Source: Elusimicrobia bacterium GWB2_63_22
GTDB lineage: Bacteria; Elusimicrobiota; Elusimicrobia; Elusimicrobiales; UBA9959
DNA: 64,000 nt
Reading direction: 5' to 3'
NCBI GenBank assembly: GCA_001799735.1
Contig: MGUA01000011.1
Location: 1-64,000, forward strand
Below the pieces are notes generated by a model that saw nothing but the letters and a program-made list of their open reading frames with translations, ran no database searches and was not told the origin of the DNA. Shown here piece after piece: positions 38,260-48,100 of this stretch (within the stretch, counting starts at the first letter, position 1; each line of letters starts with the position of its first letter). Made by a program: the position numbers and the translations under genes.

Positions 38260-39141
38260 TTAGCGGAGCTTCTTTGTCTTGAGGTGGGCTATCAGGTCGG
38301 CGGGATAGTCGGTAATGATGGCATCCACGCCGGCGGCAATGGCCAGGTCCCATTCTTTGGGCGTATTGATGGTCCAGGGCGCCACCGGTATGCCGGCCTT
38401 CTGCGCCGCCTTAACCGACTCCGCGGTGATCCACTTATAGTTGGGGCTCCAGATGTCGGTGAGAGCCGCCTGCAGGGCCGGCACAATGTCGAGCAGCTCC
38501 TCGTAGGTGAGCTGGGAGGTGCGTATCTCCGGGGCCAGGGCTTTTACTTCCTTCAAGGTGCGCACGTCGAAGGACTGCACCATCACGCGCGGGCCCATGG
38601 CGTTGCGCTTGACGGCCCGGACCACCAGCGCGGCGAATTCCGCCGGGGCGGGGGAGAGCTCCGGATCGTAGGGGAAGATCTTGGTCTCGATGTTGAACTC
38701 AACCTTGGCTGCGGCGGGGAGTTTGGAGGCCCTTACGAGCGCAAAAACTTCCTCCAGCGTGGGCATGGGCGTGCCGGGCACGGCGGCCTGCCGGGGAAAT
38801 TTGGGGTTGGTCAGGGTGCCGCAGTCGAATTTTTTCAGCTCCTCCAGCGTGAGCGAGCGCAGGGGTATAGGTTTCTCCAGCTTTGCGCCGTTCGGTCCAA
38901 GGCAGCGCTCGGGGGTGACGTTGGGTTCGTGGGAAACCACCACCACGCCGTCCTTGGTAATTCCCAGGTCCAGTTCCAGCACGTCCACTCCGGCCTTGAG
39001 GGCCTCGGCGAAGGCGGGCAGGGTGTTCTCCGGCATGACGCCGCGGCAGCCGCGGTGGCCGTGCACCAGCGGGGCTTTAGGCCCGGCGGCCACGGCAGCG
39101 GCGGGGATAGCGATGAGGGCCAGCAGTAATAGTTTTTTCAT
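38260..39141 (-). CDS. Exported glycerophosphodiester phosphodiesterase
   Basis: 293 residues of the GDPD family: signal peptide MKKLLLLALIAIPAAAVAAG, then the catalytic VHGHRGCRGVMPENTLPAF (His-Arg and Glu-Asn), the metal-binding ELDLGITKDGVVVVSHEP with the second catalytic His, and the C-terminal WTINTPKEWDLAIAAGVDAI. It hydrolyses deacylated phospholipids to glycerol-3-phosphate and alcohol. I start it at 39141, where AGGAGAAAA lies upstream; an earlier ATG would add 103 residues without family support. Glycerol-3-phosphate uptake is encoded at 58996. Confidence 0.9.
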   Translation of the reverse strand: MKKLLLLALIAIPAAAVAAGPKAPLVHGHRGCRGVMPENTLPAFAEALKAGVDVLELDLGITKDGVVVVSHEPNVTPERCLGPNGAKLEKPIPLRSLTLEELKKFDCGTLTNPKFPRQAAVPGTPMPTLEEVFALVRASKLPAAAKVEFNIETKIFPYDPELSPAPAEFAALVVRAVKRNAMGPRVMVQSFDVRTLKEVKALAPEIRTSQLTYEELLDIVPALQAALTDIWSPNYKWITAESVKAAQKAGIPVAPWTINTPKEWDLAIAAGVDAIITDYPADLIAHLKTKKLR

Positions 39142-39182
39142 GGTTTTCTCCTGAATTGATGATATAAAATTAAAGCCCGGTA

Positions 39183-40103
39183 CTACAGGTGCGCGGCCTT
39201 GAGCAGGCGCACCTTGCGCGCCACTTCGCCCGGGGCGCGGCGGGAGGCCTTCAGCTCGCCGTCTCCGTGTATGTGAAAATAATCCTCGCGCAGGCCGGGG
39301 CAGAGCGTGTTGAGAGAGCAGGTGCCGCAAACGGCATGATGCGCCTTGGCGGGCGCGCCGGCGCGGCCTGAAAGCAGAGCCTGCCTGGCGTCGAAAGAGG
39401 CGTGCTCGAAACCGGGCATCAGGCAGAGCGGGACGTTCTCCACCAGGCATTTCACCCGGCCCTTCAGCAGCGCTCCCTGCGCCTTGGCCAGGTAGGGTCT
39501 TACCTTGGATAACTTCGGCACCAGGGTCCGGTCCTTGCGCACGCGGCCCATTACGCAGGCCGTGGTGAAGAGCACGTGCACCAGCCCGGGAAAATTTTTA
39601 ACGATGTAGGCCGCGCAGGCCGGCAGGGTGCGGTAGTTTAATGAATTCATCACGAAAACCAGGGAGACGTATTTCTTCCCCGGCGCTCCCAGCACGTTCC
39701 TGATGCCGGCTACCCGGCGCTCGTGGGAGCCCGGCGTGCCGGTGAGGCGGTCCGCCAGCCCGCTCCGGTGCGAGGGGAAATTTATATGGAAGGTGGTCAC
39801 GCCGGCGGAAACAAGCCGGCGCGCGTACTCCGCGTCGTCGAGCAATATGGCATTGGTGAATAGCGTGATATTCTTTACGCCGCGCGCGCGGGCCCTGGCT
39901 ACTATTTCCGGCAGGCGCGGGTGCAGCGTCGGCTCCCAGCCGCTTATGGTCAGGTGGCGGCCGGCGCGCTTTATGGCGGCGGCTATGCCCGCCGGCCCAT
40001 GGGGCCGGATGAGGCCTTCCGCTGCGCAAAAAACGCAGCGCTGGTTGCACTTGCTGTTAAGATTCACCAGTTCGGTGAAAGAAGGTTCGGTATCTCCTGC
40101 CAT
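39183..40103 (-). CDS. Radical SAM protein with C-terminal cysteine motif
   Basis: 306 residues. CNQRCVFC (CxxxCxxC, near residue 20) binds the SAM [4Fe-4S] cluster; TISGWEPTLHPRL is the GGEP-like SAM-binding motif. C-terminal cysteines (AVCGTCSLNTLCPG) suggest a SPASM-like auxiliary cluster. Such proteins modify peptides or cofactors, but no peptide substrate gene is adjacent. A TATAAT box at 40130-40125 lies upstream, and the left copy of a 25-bp direct repeat covers its -35 region. Confidence 0.82.
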   Translation of the reverse strand: MAGDTEPSFTELVNLNSKCNQRCVFCAAEGLIRPHGPAGIAAAIKRAGRHLTISGWEPTLHPRLPEIVARARARGVKNITLFTNAILLDDAEYARRLVSAGVTTFHINFPSHRSGLADRLTGTPGSHERRVAGIRNVLGAPGKKYVSLVFVMNSLNYRTLPACAAYIVKNFPGLVHVLFTTACVMGRVRKDRTLVPKLSKVRPYLAKAQGALLKGRVKCLVENVPLCLMPGFEHASFDARQALLSGRAGAPAKAHHAVCGTCSLNTLCPGLREDYFHIHGDGELKASRRAPGEVARKVRLLKAAHL

Positions 40104-40134
40104 AGTGTTAACCCCGCGAGTTATATTATAGTTA

Positions 40135-40159
40135 GTTGCCCGCTCCCGCCGCTATGGTG
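40135..40159 (+). repeat. 25-bp direct repeat, left copy
   Basis: The 25 bases GTTGCC-CGCTCCCGCC-GCTATGGTG recur exactly at 53305-53329, just before tatD. The two copies bound the AT-rich surface-protein region. Flanking bases differ. Confidence 0.8.
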
Positions 40160-40314
40160 GGGCACTTTACTGTCGTTGCGTTTAATTCTTTCTAAAGATT
40201 TTCAAAAAGCCTTGCGCATGGGCAACATCTCTGCTATAAACTACGTGGGGACCGGTTTGGGTTTCTAGTGCTCAACCTAAAACTATACTTTTGCCCTCAA
40301 GAAAGGGAGACCGT

Positions 40315-41310
40315 ATGAAGATGCCTGCTTGTCTGTTTTCGGTTTTCAGTTTTTTATTTGGCGTAACTGCGGCCTGGGCTATCCCGGCCGGCTTCAACGT
40401 GCAAGGCCGCCTTACCGACGCCAACGGCGTAAATAAGGACGGAACCTTTAGTGTAAAATTTTCGGTATTTGAAACTAATAGCGGCGGCTCTCCTAAATGG
40501 GAGAAGTCCATGACGTCGGTTGTGGTGAAGAACGGTAATTTCCAGGTTGTGCTGGCTGGGGCCGATGATAGTTCAAATCAGTTGGAAGAAAAAGTGAAAG
40601 ACCTTGGGGAGGCATATGTGGAGTTAAAGGTCGGCAATGATCCTCCTTTAGTCCCAAGGCAAATGCTTCTGCGTTCCCCGTTCTCTGCGCCAGCCGTGGT
40701 TTCCGGCCAGAATGATGTTCTTATAGAAGCGGTCACCGGCCGTATAGCAATGCGTACGGGCAACGCCGAGAGAGTAACTGTTAGCAACGACGGGAATGTG
40801 GGGGTTGGTTCCAGCAATCCTGATAAAAAACTGGTCGTGGCGGGTGACGCGGCAATAACAGGAAGCATATCTGCCGGTAATCTGGTGGGGGCTGTTGTGT
40901 ATTTTGCGGGACCAGGCTGTCCCAGCGGGTGGTTATTGCTGGACGGCTCTACGCTTCCGGCTTCTGGCATCTATAAGCCTTTGTCTGACCAAATTGCTTA
41001 CATATATGGCGGGAGCGGCGCTAATTTTGTCCTGCCGAATCTGTCAGATGGCGCGTTTATCCGGTCCACCGGTGGGAAAGCTTTGCCTCTTGGCAAGAAA
41101 CAAGACGATGCTTTCCAGGGACACCGGCATGGGATGGAGACATATCAGCGTACTGGCGCAGGCTTTAACTTGGCTTCAGGTAATTTTCCCGAGGGAAAAG
41201 ACACAAAATACACCAATTCAACTTTAACGGACGGCGCCTATGGCCCCGTCAAAGTTGATTCTGAAACGCGTCCCCGCAACTATGCCATGCTGCCATGTAT
41301 AAAGTATTAG
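40315..41310 (+). CDS. Secreted protein with phage tail-collar domain
   Basis: 331 residues with a signal peptide (MKMPACLFSVFSFLFGVTAAWA) and a region similar to the N-terminal part of tail-fibre-like surface proteins (FNVQGRLTDANGVNKDGTFS). The last 110 residues form a tail-collar domain (GCPSGWLLLDGSTLPASGI, then FVLPNLSDGAFIRSTGG) ending in a DSETRPRNYAMLPCIKY tail that is shared with phage tail fibres. The start has AAGGGAGA upstream; the TATACT at 40284 may be its -10 box. It is secreted, so probably an adopted adhesin rather than a prophage gene; no phage genes are adjacent. Confidence 0.8.
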   Translation: MKMPACLFSVFSFLFGVTAAWAIPAGFNVQGRLTDANGVNKDGTFSVKFSVFETNSGGSPKWEKSMTSVVVKNGNFQVVLAGADDSSNQLEEKVKDLGEAYVELKVGNDPPLVPRQMLLRSPFSAPAVVSGQNDVLIEAVTGRIAMRTGNAERVTVSNDGNVGVGSSNPDKKLVVAGDAAITGSISAGNLVGAVVYFAGPGCPSGWLLLDGSTLPASGIYKPLSDQIAYIYGGSGANFVLPNLSDGAFIRSTGGKALPLGKKQDDAFQGHRHGMETYQRTGAGFNLASGNFPEGKDTKYTNSTLTDGAYGPVKVDSETRPRNYAMLPCIKY

Positions 41311-41358
41311 GTGTGGCCACGATAATTTATGTGTTTTTTATCAGCAAGGAGCAGGTAT

Positions 41359-41826
41359 ATGAAAAATCTCTATAGAATCATGTTCAGCATAGGTCTTGTT
41401 TTGCTGGCAGTACAGGGCTACAGCCAGGAAAGCCAACCCGCATTCCGACCCTGGGTATACTGGGAAAGGAATATGGACTTTGGTGCCGTACTTAGCGGGC
41501 CCAAAGAACTGCAGATTGTTGATTCTTTGGGGACTAAGCGAGGCCGCGTGGTTTCAAGCGAGAACATTATTGGAGCATATGTGTCGCCGAATGGGAAAAA
41601 AGTGGGGTATGTCACCGCAACAGAGGTATGGGTGGTGCAGATAGAAACCGGGCAAAAGGAACTGGTTGCCAGTGGGTACTGCGAGCATTTTAACTGGGCC
41701 GGCAACAGCCAGAGTTTTACCTTTGCTTTGAGTGAATATAAGAAAGACAGTTCACCTGCCGTATACAATCTTAAACTCTTCTGGGCCGACGGCGACGGAA
41801 AAAATCTGAAGCAAGTGTATCCATAA
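41359..41826 (+). CDS. Secreted beta-propeller-like protein, probably truncated
   Basis: 155 residues: signal peptide (cleavage near GYSQE) followed by strands of TolB/WD-like type (VVSSENIIGAYVSPNGKKVG, WVVQIETGQKELVASGY, FALSEYKKD, LKLFWADGDGKNLKQVYP). A propeller needs more blades, so this looks like the first part of a longer protein such as the 450-residue one at 43831. AAGGAG precedes the ATG. The stop is followed by a scar region. Confidence 0.6.
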   Translation: MKNLYRIMFSIGLVLLAVQGYSQESQPAFRPWVYWERNMDFGAVLSGPKELQIVDSLGTKRGRVVSSENIIGAYVSPNGKKVGYVTATEVWVVQIETGQKELVASGYCEHFNWAGNSQSFTFALSEYKKDSSPAVYNLKLFWADGDGKNLKQVYP

Positions 41827-41846
41827 CGCCTAATTCGACACTAAAC

Positions 41847-42044
41847 GTGCCGGCACAGCTAGGTATTGTGAAAGAACCGAAATCAGGAAGCGCAGTAATA
41901 TCTGCAGGTCCAATTGTGAATTGTAGCCCTAAGTATGCCTCGGCATTCGGGACCGCGCCCGGCGACGACACCTACGCCGGCACGGCGATGAGATACGATA
42001 TAAGATGTAGCCTGAAACACACATGGGTCGTGAGCATTATATGA
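41847..42044 (+). pseudogene. Remnant with an FN3-domain fragment
   Basis: A 65-codon frame whose middle encodes TAPGDDTYAGTAMRYDIR. Bases 41950-42007 match 47622-47679 in the giant gene with three mismatches in 58. It has no ribosome binding site and no family-like start or end, and the high-GC piece is embedded in AT-rich DNA. I read it as a scar of a lost or recombined giant-gene copy. Confidence 0.65.
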
Positions 42045-43825
42045 GGAGAGGCAAAGTAGCAACAATTATGTCGGTCGTGGGAGGCGGCTTGCTTTTATGC
42101 GCCGTTGCTGCCACGGCCAGGGCGCAGGAGGAGGTCCGCCTGCAAACTGTCAGCGCATATATCGGGTTGGAAGAAAAACAGCCGGTTTATCCACGAATTA
42201 CATACATAAGCAGTCAGGCGTGCATAACCGCGGATTGTGCTGTGTCGGCAACTTTTCCCGCACACATAAATCATACCGCTACCCTTTCGGCGTCACGCTT
42301 TTCTGTTTCCGGGAGTCACTACTGCACGTATACGCCGAACAAGTTTTGGGGGACATCCATCGCGAAATATGTCATGAAAGTGTACTCCAAGGTTGTGCCG
42401 GGTGGAAAGTTGCGCGTTAAAGTACGCGGTTCTTTAGCGTTAAGCTGGAGCAATTTGCATGCGGATAATAGTGCCTATGCCAGAGTTTACTTTGCCGATC
42501 CGGCCGGCAGCGGCCCTGCTGCGGTGGGGTATAATTCAAGTGGCGTTGCCGGACAGGCCAGTGGTGAGAAAATGATGGAAGGCGACACATACGCCACTAC
42601 AGAAAGTTTGCAGCCGGACTACTATTATATAGGAAGTGTAACCCTGGAAAGCAGGAGTTATCAGCCTGATGTATTGGATGGCGGGGCGAACGTGACTTTT
42701 AACTCGAGTGTGAATGAGAATATCGAGGTGTTTTATCGTGGTAACGCCTTAAAAATATACGATGCAGCCAGCAACAACCAGACATGGTTTGTGGATAAAG
42801 AGCTGCCAAAGGCGTTGAGTGTAATAGTTGCCGATGGCGAGACTGGTACGCCCGTCCCTGGGGGCATCCCGATAACTTTCACCATAGTGGAGCCTTCCAA
42901 CGGTGCGAAGTTCTCAAACGGCCAGACAACCATGGGCGTGAATACCGTTAACGGCATAGCGGGAGCGAGTCTTACGCTGGGGAACTCTCCCGGCACATAC
43001 ACTGTCAAGGCAACCTGTCCGGCTGACGTGTGCATCTCGGGGGCGAAAGAGGTCGTGCTCACTGCCTCGGCTATCCAAAATCATACCGATGTGACAGGAA
43101 TGGTGCCTGAAGGGTGCTCACAGGTGACTATTGGGAATATAACTGCTCTGGTGGATCCAGTAACGAATACTTTTCGCCTACCCAACGTTCCTCTGACAAT
43201 AAGTCCTCAAGTTGGAATATTGTTGTCAGAACTAGAAATTAAATGCAATAACGATGCGGAGTGTCCAGTCGCTAATGTGCAGCGGATGCCTGCTTCATGC
43301 GCAGGGGGCGCTTTTGGGGCATCAAGAAGCAGGGGGAGATCGCATGCTGGCGTCGATTTGCTGACCGTGAACGATGCAACACCGGTTTTGTCTGCCACTA
43401 CTGGCAGAGTGATTCATGTTGGCTTATTTAATGACGACAGAACGCCGAACGAGAGTTGGGGGTGGATAGTTGTGATTCAAAGTGCTCGCAGGATTTTAAA
43501 TTTCTACGAAGTATTGCTCTATGGCCATTTAGATCCTGATCTTGTGTCAGTTAGCGCAGGTGATAATGTTTCTGCAGGTCAGCAGATTGCTGTGACAGGT
43601 CGCTATACTGGAAATTTAACAAATCCGCTTCGGTGCCCGCACGTTCATGTCGAGCGACGGCTATTGAGTTCCCCATTAGCTATTGTTAGAGTTCCAATCC
43701 CTTGCGCTGGGGCAAGCCTACAATGCAATGGCGGCGATATGAACTCTAATGAGAACGGGAGCTTGTTTGGGAGCACTCGCCCCACAAATCCAGACACAGA
43801 GATTGGGTGTAACATCTACAGGTGA
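42041..43825 (+). CDS. Secreted Ig-like protein with C-terminal M23 metallopeptidase domain
   Basis: 594 residues: signal peptide (MRRGKVATIMSVVGGG..., cleavage near ARAQE), a beta-rich middle part, a Big-1/Ig-like domain (LSVIVADGETGTPVPGGIPI, then GVNTVNGIAGASLTL) and a C-terminal M23/LytM domain with zinc ligands in SHAGVD, a YGHLD motif, and PHVHVE. M23 enzymes cut peptidoglycan cross-links or elastin-like peptides. The start could be 42041, 42023 or 42068; 42041 best opens the signal peptide. Fourteen or so cysteines are scattered, unlike most bacterial surface proteins here. Confidence 0.82.
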   Translation: MRRGKVATIMSVVGGGLLLCAVAATARAQEEVRLQTVSAYIGLEEKQPVYPRITYISSQACITADCAVSATFPAHINHTATLSASRFSVSGSHYCTYTPNKFWGTSIAKYVMKVYSKVVPGGKLRVKVRGSLALSWSNLHADNSAYARVYFADPAGSGPAAVGYNSSGVAGQASGEKMMEGDTYATTESLQPDYYYIGSVTLESRSYQPDVLDGGANVTFNSSVNENIEVFYRGNALKIYDAASNNQTWFVDKELPKALSVIVADGETGTPVPGGIPITFTIVEPSNGAKFSNGQTTMGVNTVNGIAGASLTLGNSPGTYTVKATCPADVCISGAKEVVLTASAIQNHTDVTGMVPEGCSQVTIGNITALVDPVTNTFRLPNVPLTISPQVGILLSELEIKCNNDAECPVANVQRMPASCAGGAFGASRSRGRSHAGVDLLTVNDATPVLSATTGRVIHVGLFNDDRTPNESWGWIVVIQSARRILNFYEVLLYGHLDPDLVSVSAGDNVSAGQQIAVTGRYTGNLTNPLRCPHVHVERRLLSSPLAIVRVPIPCAGASLQCNGGDMNSNENGSLFGSTRPTNPDTEIGCNIYR

Positions 43826-43830
43826 GGTTT

Positions 43831-45183
43831 ATGAAAAACATTATAGTGCTCATGACTTTCTTTGTACCCTTGGTGCTCTTCCCACAGGCGCTCATGGGCG
43901 GTGAATACAGTCTGCTGTATCGTTCCCCACAAGTCCCTCAATCGATACGGGCGTATTCCATGTATCCTAAGAGCAATCTGTTTACTGTGACATTTCATAT
44001 TGTGGGTTCCACAGGTGCCCCAACTTTTCCAATGGAGGGATTTGATTTTGATGGGGAAAAAGTCTGGGAACTGGATATCTCTCGTTGGCATGTCTGGAGA
44101 GAAACAGTAGTTCCCAATAAAAAATTAGCAGCATTTACTGAACTGTCGGCGTGCCCTAAGCCACTTGCAGTGGAGAATTGCGAGTCAGAGCCGGAAGGTT
44201 ATATGTTTAATGTGGCAAGCGGTGCGGTTCTGTATCATAGCACAAGGTTTGCCAGATTCCATCCAGAATTTACATTCGATGGCAAGTATATGCTGGGACA
44301 ATTCGGGGTTGGGTATTCCGATGAAGGCGGAGGCGAATATTCGCCTTCAACCGGCACCTGTCTTATGGAAATAGATACGGGGAGAGAGATCTGGTGCAGG
44401 GAAGAGGTCGTAAGGGAGCACAACGCCTTATTATCTGAGGCAAGCGGCATTATTGTCGGAGACAAGGGGATATACGAGTTTTATTCCGGAAGGCGAATTA
44501 TAACTTTCCCCCAATTTGCCAAAAAGGGTGACAACACATTTAAGCCACAAACGCCTGGCAACGCAGTAGTCATACGCGCTATGTCACTTGATGGGCGTTA
44601 CTTTGTTGCTACTGAGGGCAAGTGTGACAAGAGGACGGTTGAAGACGGATGTCATCTCATTGCGCTGAAGGATCCAGAAACATATCTTGGAGAATGGGAC
44701 AAGGGAATAGTTAGAAAAAAACTGCTGGCCTTTGAAGAAGGTGTTCAGGATGTGAATTTTCATCCATTTTCTTTTCTGCCCAGCGGCCTATTAGTCGTAT
44801 TAAACCCCTATCGCCAACAACTGCGATTGTTAACCATGAAAGGGGAGATCCTTAGCACTATATCGCACGAAAAAGTCAGTGACCTTCCGTACTATTCGCT
44901 CTGGTTTCTGCAGCCGGATATCGATTTTGACAATAAAGTCATAATTTGGCCGTCCAGGAATAAAGGTGAATGGAGTGTGTATGGGTTTAATGGAAAATTA
45001 ATCGGTAGATTCGCATGGAAAGAGCCACATGGTCATAAATTTACAATCCGTGACTTTAAAATGATAAGTGATAGGGAGTATGTTTTTGTGGTCGATGTGC
45101 AAATGAAAGCGGAACGTAAAGCTCAAGAGTGGGTGCTGGAAGTTTACCGGGGGAAGTTTGCACTCTTGGAAAACGGGAAATAA
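43831..45183 (+). CDS. Secreted beta-propeller-like protein
   Basis: 450 residues with a signal peptide (MKNIIVLMTFFVPLVLFPQA) and repeated short strands of quinoprotein/WD type (AFTELSACPKPLAVENC, YMLGQFGVGYSDEGGG, NAVVIRAMSLDGRYFVA, LRLLTMKGEILSTISHE). No PQQ or catalytic motif is apparent. Base composition is the AT-richest of the window and codon use differs from the neighbours, so it was probably acquired. It starts five bases after the M23 gene's stop. The family is uncertain. Confidence 0.65.
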   Translation: MKNIIVLMTFFVPLVLFPQALMGGEYSLLYRSPQVPQSIRAYSMYPKSNLFTVTFHIVGSTGAPTFPMEGFDFDGEKVWELDISRWHVWRETVVPNKKLAAFTELSACPKPLAVENCESEPEGYMFNVASGAVLYHSTRFARFHPEFTFDGKYMLGQFGVGYSDEGGGEYSPSTGTCLMEIDTGREIWCREEVVREHNALLSEASGIIVGDKGIYEFYSGRRIITFPQFAKKGDNTFKPQTPGNAVVIRAMSLDGRYFVATEGKCDKRTVEDGCHLIALKDPETYLGEWDKGIVRKKLLAFEEGVQDVNFHPFSFLPSGLLVVLNPYRQQLRLLTMKGEILSTISHEKVSDLPYYSLWFLQPDIDFDNKVIIWPSRNKGEWSVYGFNGKLIGRFAWKEPHGHKFTIRDFKMISDREYVFVVDVQMKAERKAQEWVLEVYRGKFALLENGK

Positions 45184-45184
45184 T

Positions 45185-48100
45185 ATGCAACGCGTGTTGG
45201 GTGGTGAAAAAATATGGATTGCCGGGCTACTGGTCCTGGCGGCCACTGTATATATCGCTGTTTATCCCCGCTTTGCCGTAGCATCCGAAATACGGATTAA
45301 AGTTCCGCTTACCAGCGTTAATATTAATCCGGGCGGAGAGACCTCGCTCGGGAATCTGTCATTCTCTAGCAGGCCGATAAGTCTAAGGATTTTTCCAAAC
45401 TCTTCCTGTATCATCGTTCCTGAAGATAAAGTTCAGTTACAGGTAAAAGCGTTGTTGGAAAACGGAACCGAAATCGATGTCACAACCAGTCCTTACACCA
45501 CATATTCCTCGTCGGACGCCGCGATTGTCTCTGTTTCTTCCTCCGGACAGGTTAGTTCTTTAGGGAGTGGTAAAGGATATATCAGGGCAGAATACCTGTT
45601 GGCGGTGGCTTACACTGAGATAACCACAAATCCATCCCTATCCATTGTTGAAATCCAGCCGCTTTTCGGTCTCGAAAATTCGGACGAAATGTTGCCGGAG
45701 GAAACCGCTCCGACAGCCACAGCATCAATACCCCCCGGAGAATCGGCGCAGTTGAGCATATTAGCCACGCTGTCAAACGGAGAAGCCTGTAATCTTTCCG
45801 GCAACCTCAACACCACGTATACATCTCTGAACCCGCAGATAGCGAATGCCGATGGGGTGGGACAAGCTGTAGCTGGCAGCCTAGGAAGAGCGCAGATAAA
45901 TATATCTGCGGCTGGGAAATCCACGTATACGTATGTGGATGTGCAGTTTAGGGACGAAACCGCTCCGGCAACAGACATAACTTTTGGGGCCCCGGTTTAT
46001 CTATCCAATTCGGGTTTAGTACATCTTTCAACAAACACGTATGTGCAGCTGACCCCTTCTGATCCGCAAATTGCAAATACTCATACCAGCGGAGTAAGTT
46101 TTACCGGTGTATCCATAGATGATATCCCGTCAACGTTTAGCGCGTTTTGGAGATATCTGCCTTTTACAATTTTTGAGGGAACGCACACCGTCTATTTCCT
46201 TAGCCGGGATTATGCCGGGAATACCGAGGTTATAAAGTCTACTGTTGTAGTGGTTGACGGTACTGCGCCTAGCCCATTGACTGGAATTGTTGTGGCCGGG
46301 GCAGCGCAGAGTGTGTGGCGTAACACTAACGTTTTCAACATCACCTGGACCAACCCGGAGGACGTTGCCGGGATAGGGGGGGTGCGGGTGAAGTATGGGG
46401 AAGTGGCGCCGCTTTCCAACGAAGATGGCGTGTTCTACCCCGCCGACGGTTCCCTTGTGTATTCCTCCACCGAGGTAGTTAGCGGCGTGAACGTTATCTG
46501 GCTGTGGCTTGAAGACAATGTGGGCAATGCAGACCCGGCCATGGCCGCCAGCGTGGAGCTGCGCTATGACGCCGGGCTGCCCGCGTCCACGGCCTCCGCG
46601 CCGGCTTTCTCTGGCGTTGGGGTGGTGCCGGTGGTCTTTGTCGCCAACGACGCGGTCAGCGGCGTTGACAGGACAGCCCTTTGGGCGCGCAATAACGGGG
46701 CGGCGTGGTCTGCCAGCACGTATACGCTTGCCGGTACCGGCGGCAAATTCGGGTTCGACACGGCAGGCGCAGGCGGCAGCTGGGAATTCTACACCCAGGC
46801 CTTCGATAAAGCCGGCAACGGCGAGCCGGTGCCTGTCTCCACCACGCCGGCCAAGGCGCAAACCGCAGTGGACGTTACGCCGCCGGTTATTTCCAATGTG
46901 CGCGTGACAGAGATAACCTACGACACCGCCCGCGTCACCTGGGAGACCGACGACGAAGCCTCCGCCGTTCTGGAGTACACCCTGCCAGGCGCGTCCGCGG
47001 TTAAAACCTACGCCTCCTCCTACTATACCAGCCAGAGCCTGTTCTTAAGCGGCCTGGTCTACCCGGCCAATTACACCTTCAAGATCACCGCCGCCAACCG
47101 GGCCGGTCTTAGCGCCGTGTATACGGGCGGCGCTTTCTACGTGCCGCCCAAGATGACCACCAACGTCAACGACCTCGGCGTGATGAACACCGGCCAGCCC
47201 ATAATCATAGAGGTCACTAACCCGTACGTCTCCTCGCTGACGTATACACTTAACGGGCAGACGGTGACGCAGAACGTTACCCTTAATACGCCGCTGGAGA
47301 TCTACGTGAACTCCGGGCAGGGGCCGGCCAGCCTGTCCCTTAACCTGGACGGCTACGTTTATTCCAACAACTTCGTGGTGGACACGGCCACGCGCACGGT
47401 ATACCTTGCCCGGTTCGTGGTAGCTGCGGGCGGCCTGGACGCGGCGCAGGGCGGCTATGCCGCGCTGGCGGCGGTGGGCCAGCCGGTGGCGGCCGAGGTG
47501 TCAAATATAGGCGGTAAGACATATCTGGGTTATTACGCCGGCATAGACCCTGTAGCCCCCGGGAGCATAACCGATGTGGCGGCGGCTGCCGGCCCGGCCA
47601 GGGACCAGGCCGCGCTGTCCTGGACCGCGCCCGGCGACGACGCCTACGCCGGCACGGCGATGAGATACGACATCAGATGGGCGACCTCGCCTATAGACGC
47701 GTCCAATTTCAGCGCGGCGGCCAGGGCCGCCGAGGTGCCTTTCCCGGCGGTCGCCGGCACCGCGCAGACCGCCTATTTGTCCGGCCTTAACCTGCTTGCC
47801 ACCTATTACTTCTCGGTCAGGACCGAAGATGAGCTGGGTAATTTTTCCGGGCTTTCCAACGCGGCTTCGGTATTCAAGGGCTATGTGCTGGCGGGCACGG
47901 TAACGGTGAACGGGGTGTCAGAGATCTCATTCATGTCTCCGGTAGAGCCGCAAGTGGCTCTTATCAGCACAATTTCAGCCGTCGGTGCGGTAGCCATAGG
48001 CTCGGCTGCGGCGGGCGGCCTTACCCTGGCCGGCAACATGTACGAGATAGGCCCCGAGGGCACTTACGACCCGCCGGCCGTTCTGACTTTCTATTATTCC

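Noticed and set aside
40315-41310. Prophage remnant because of the tail-collar domain
   Set aside because: There are no capsid, terminase, portal or integrase genes, and the protein has a signal peptide.
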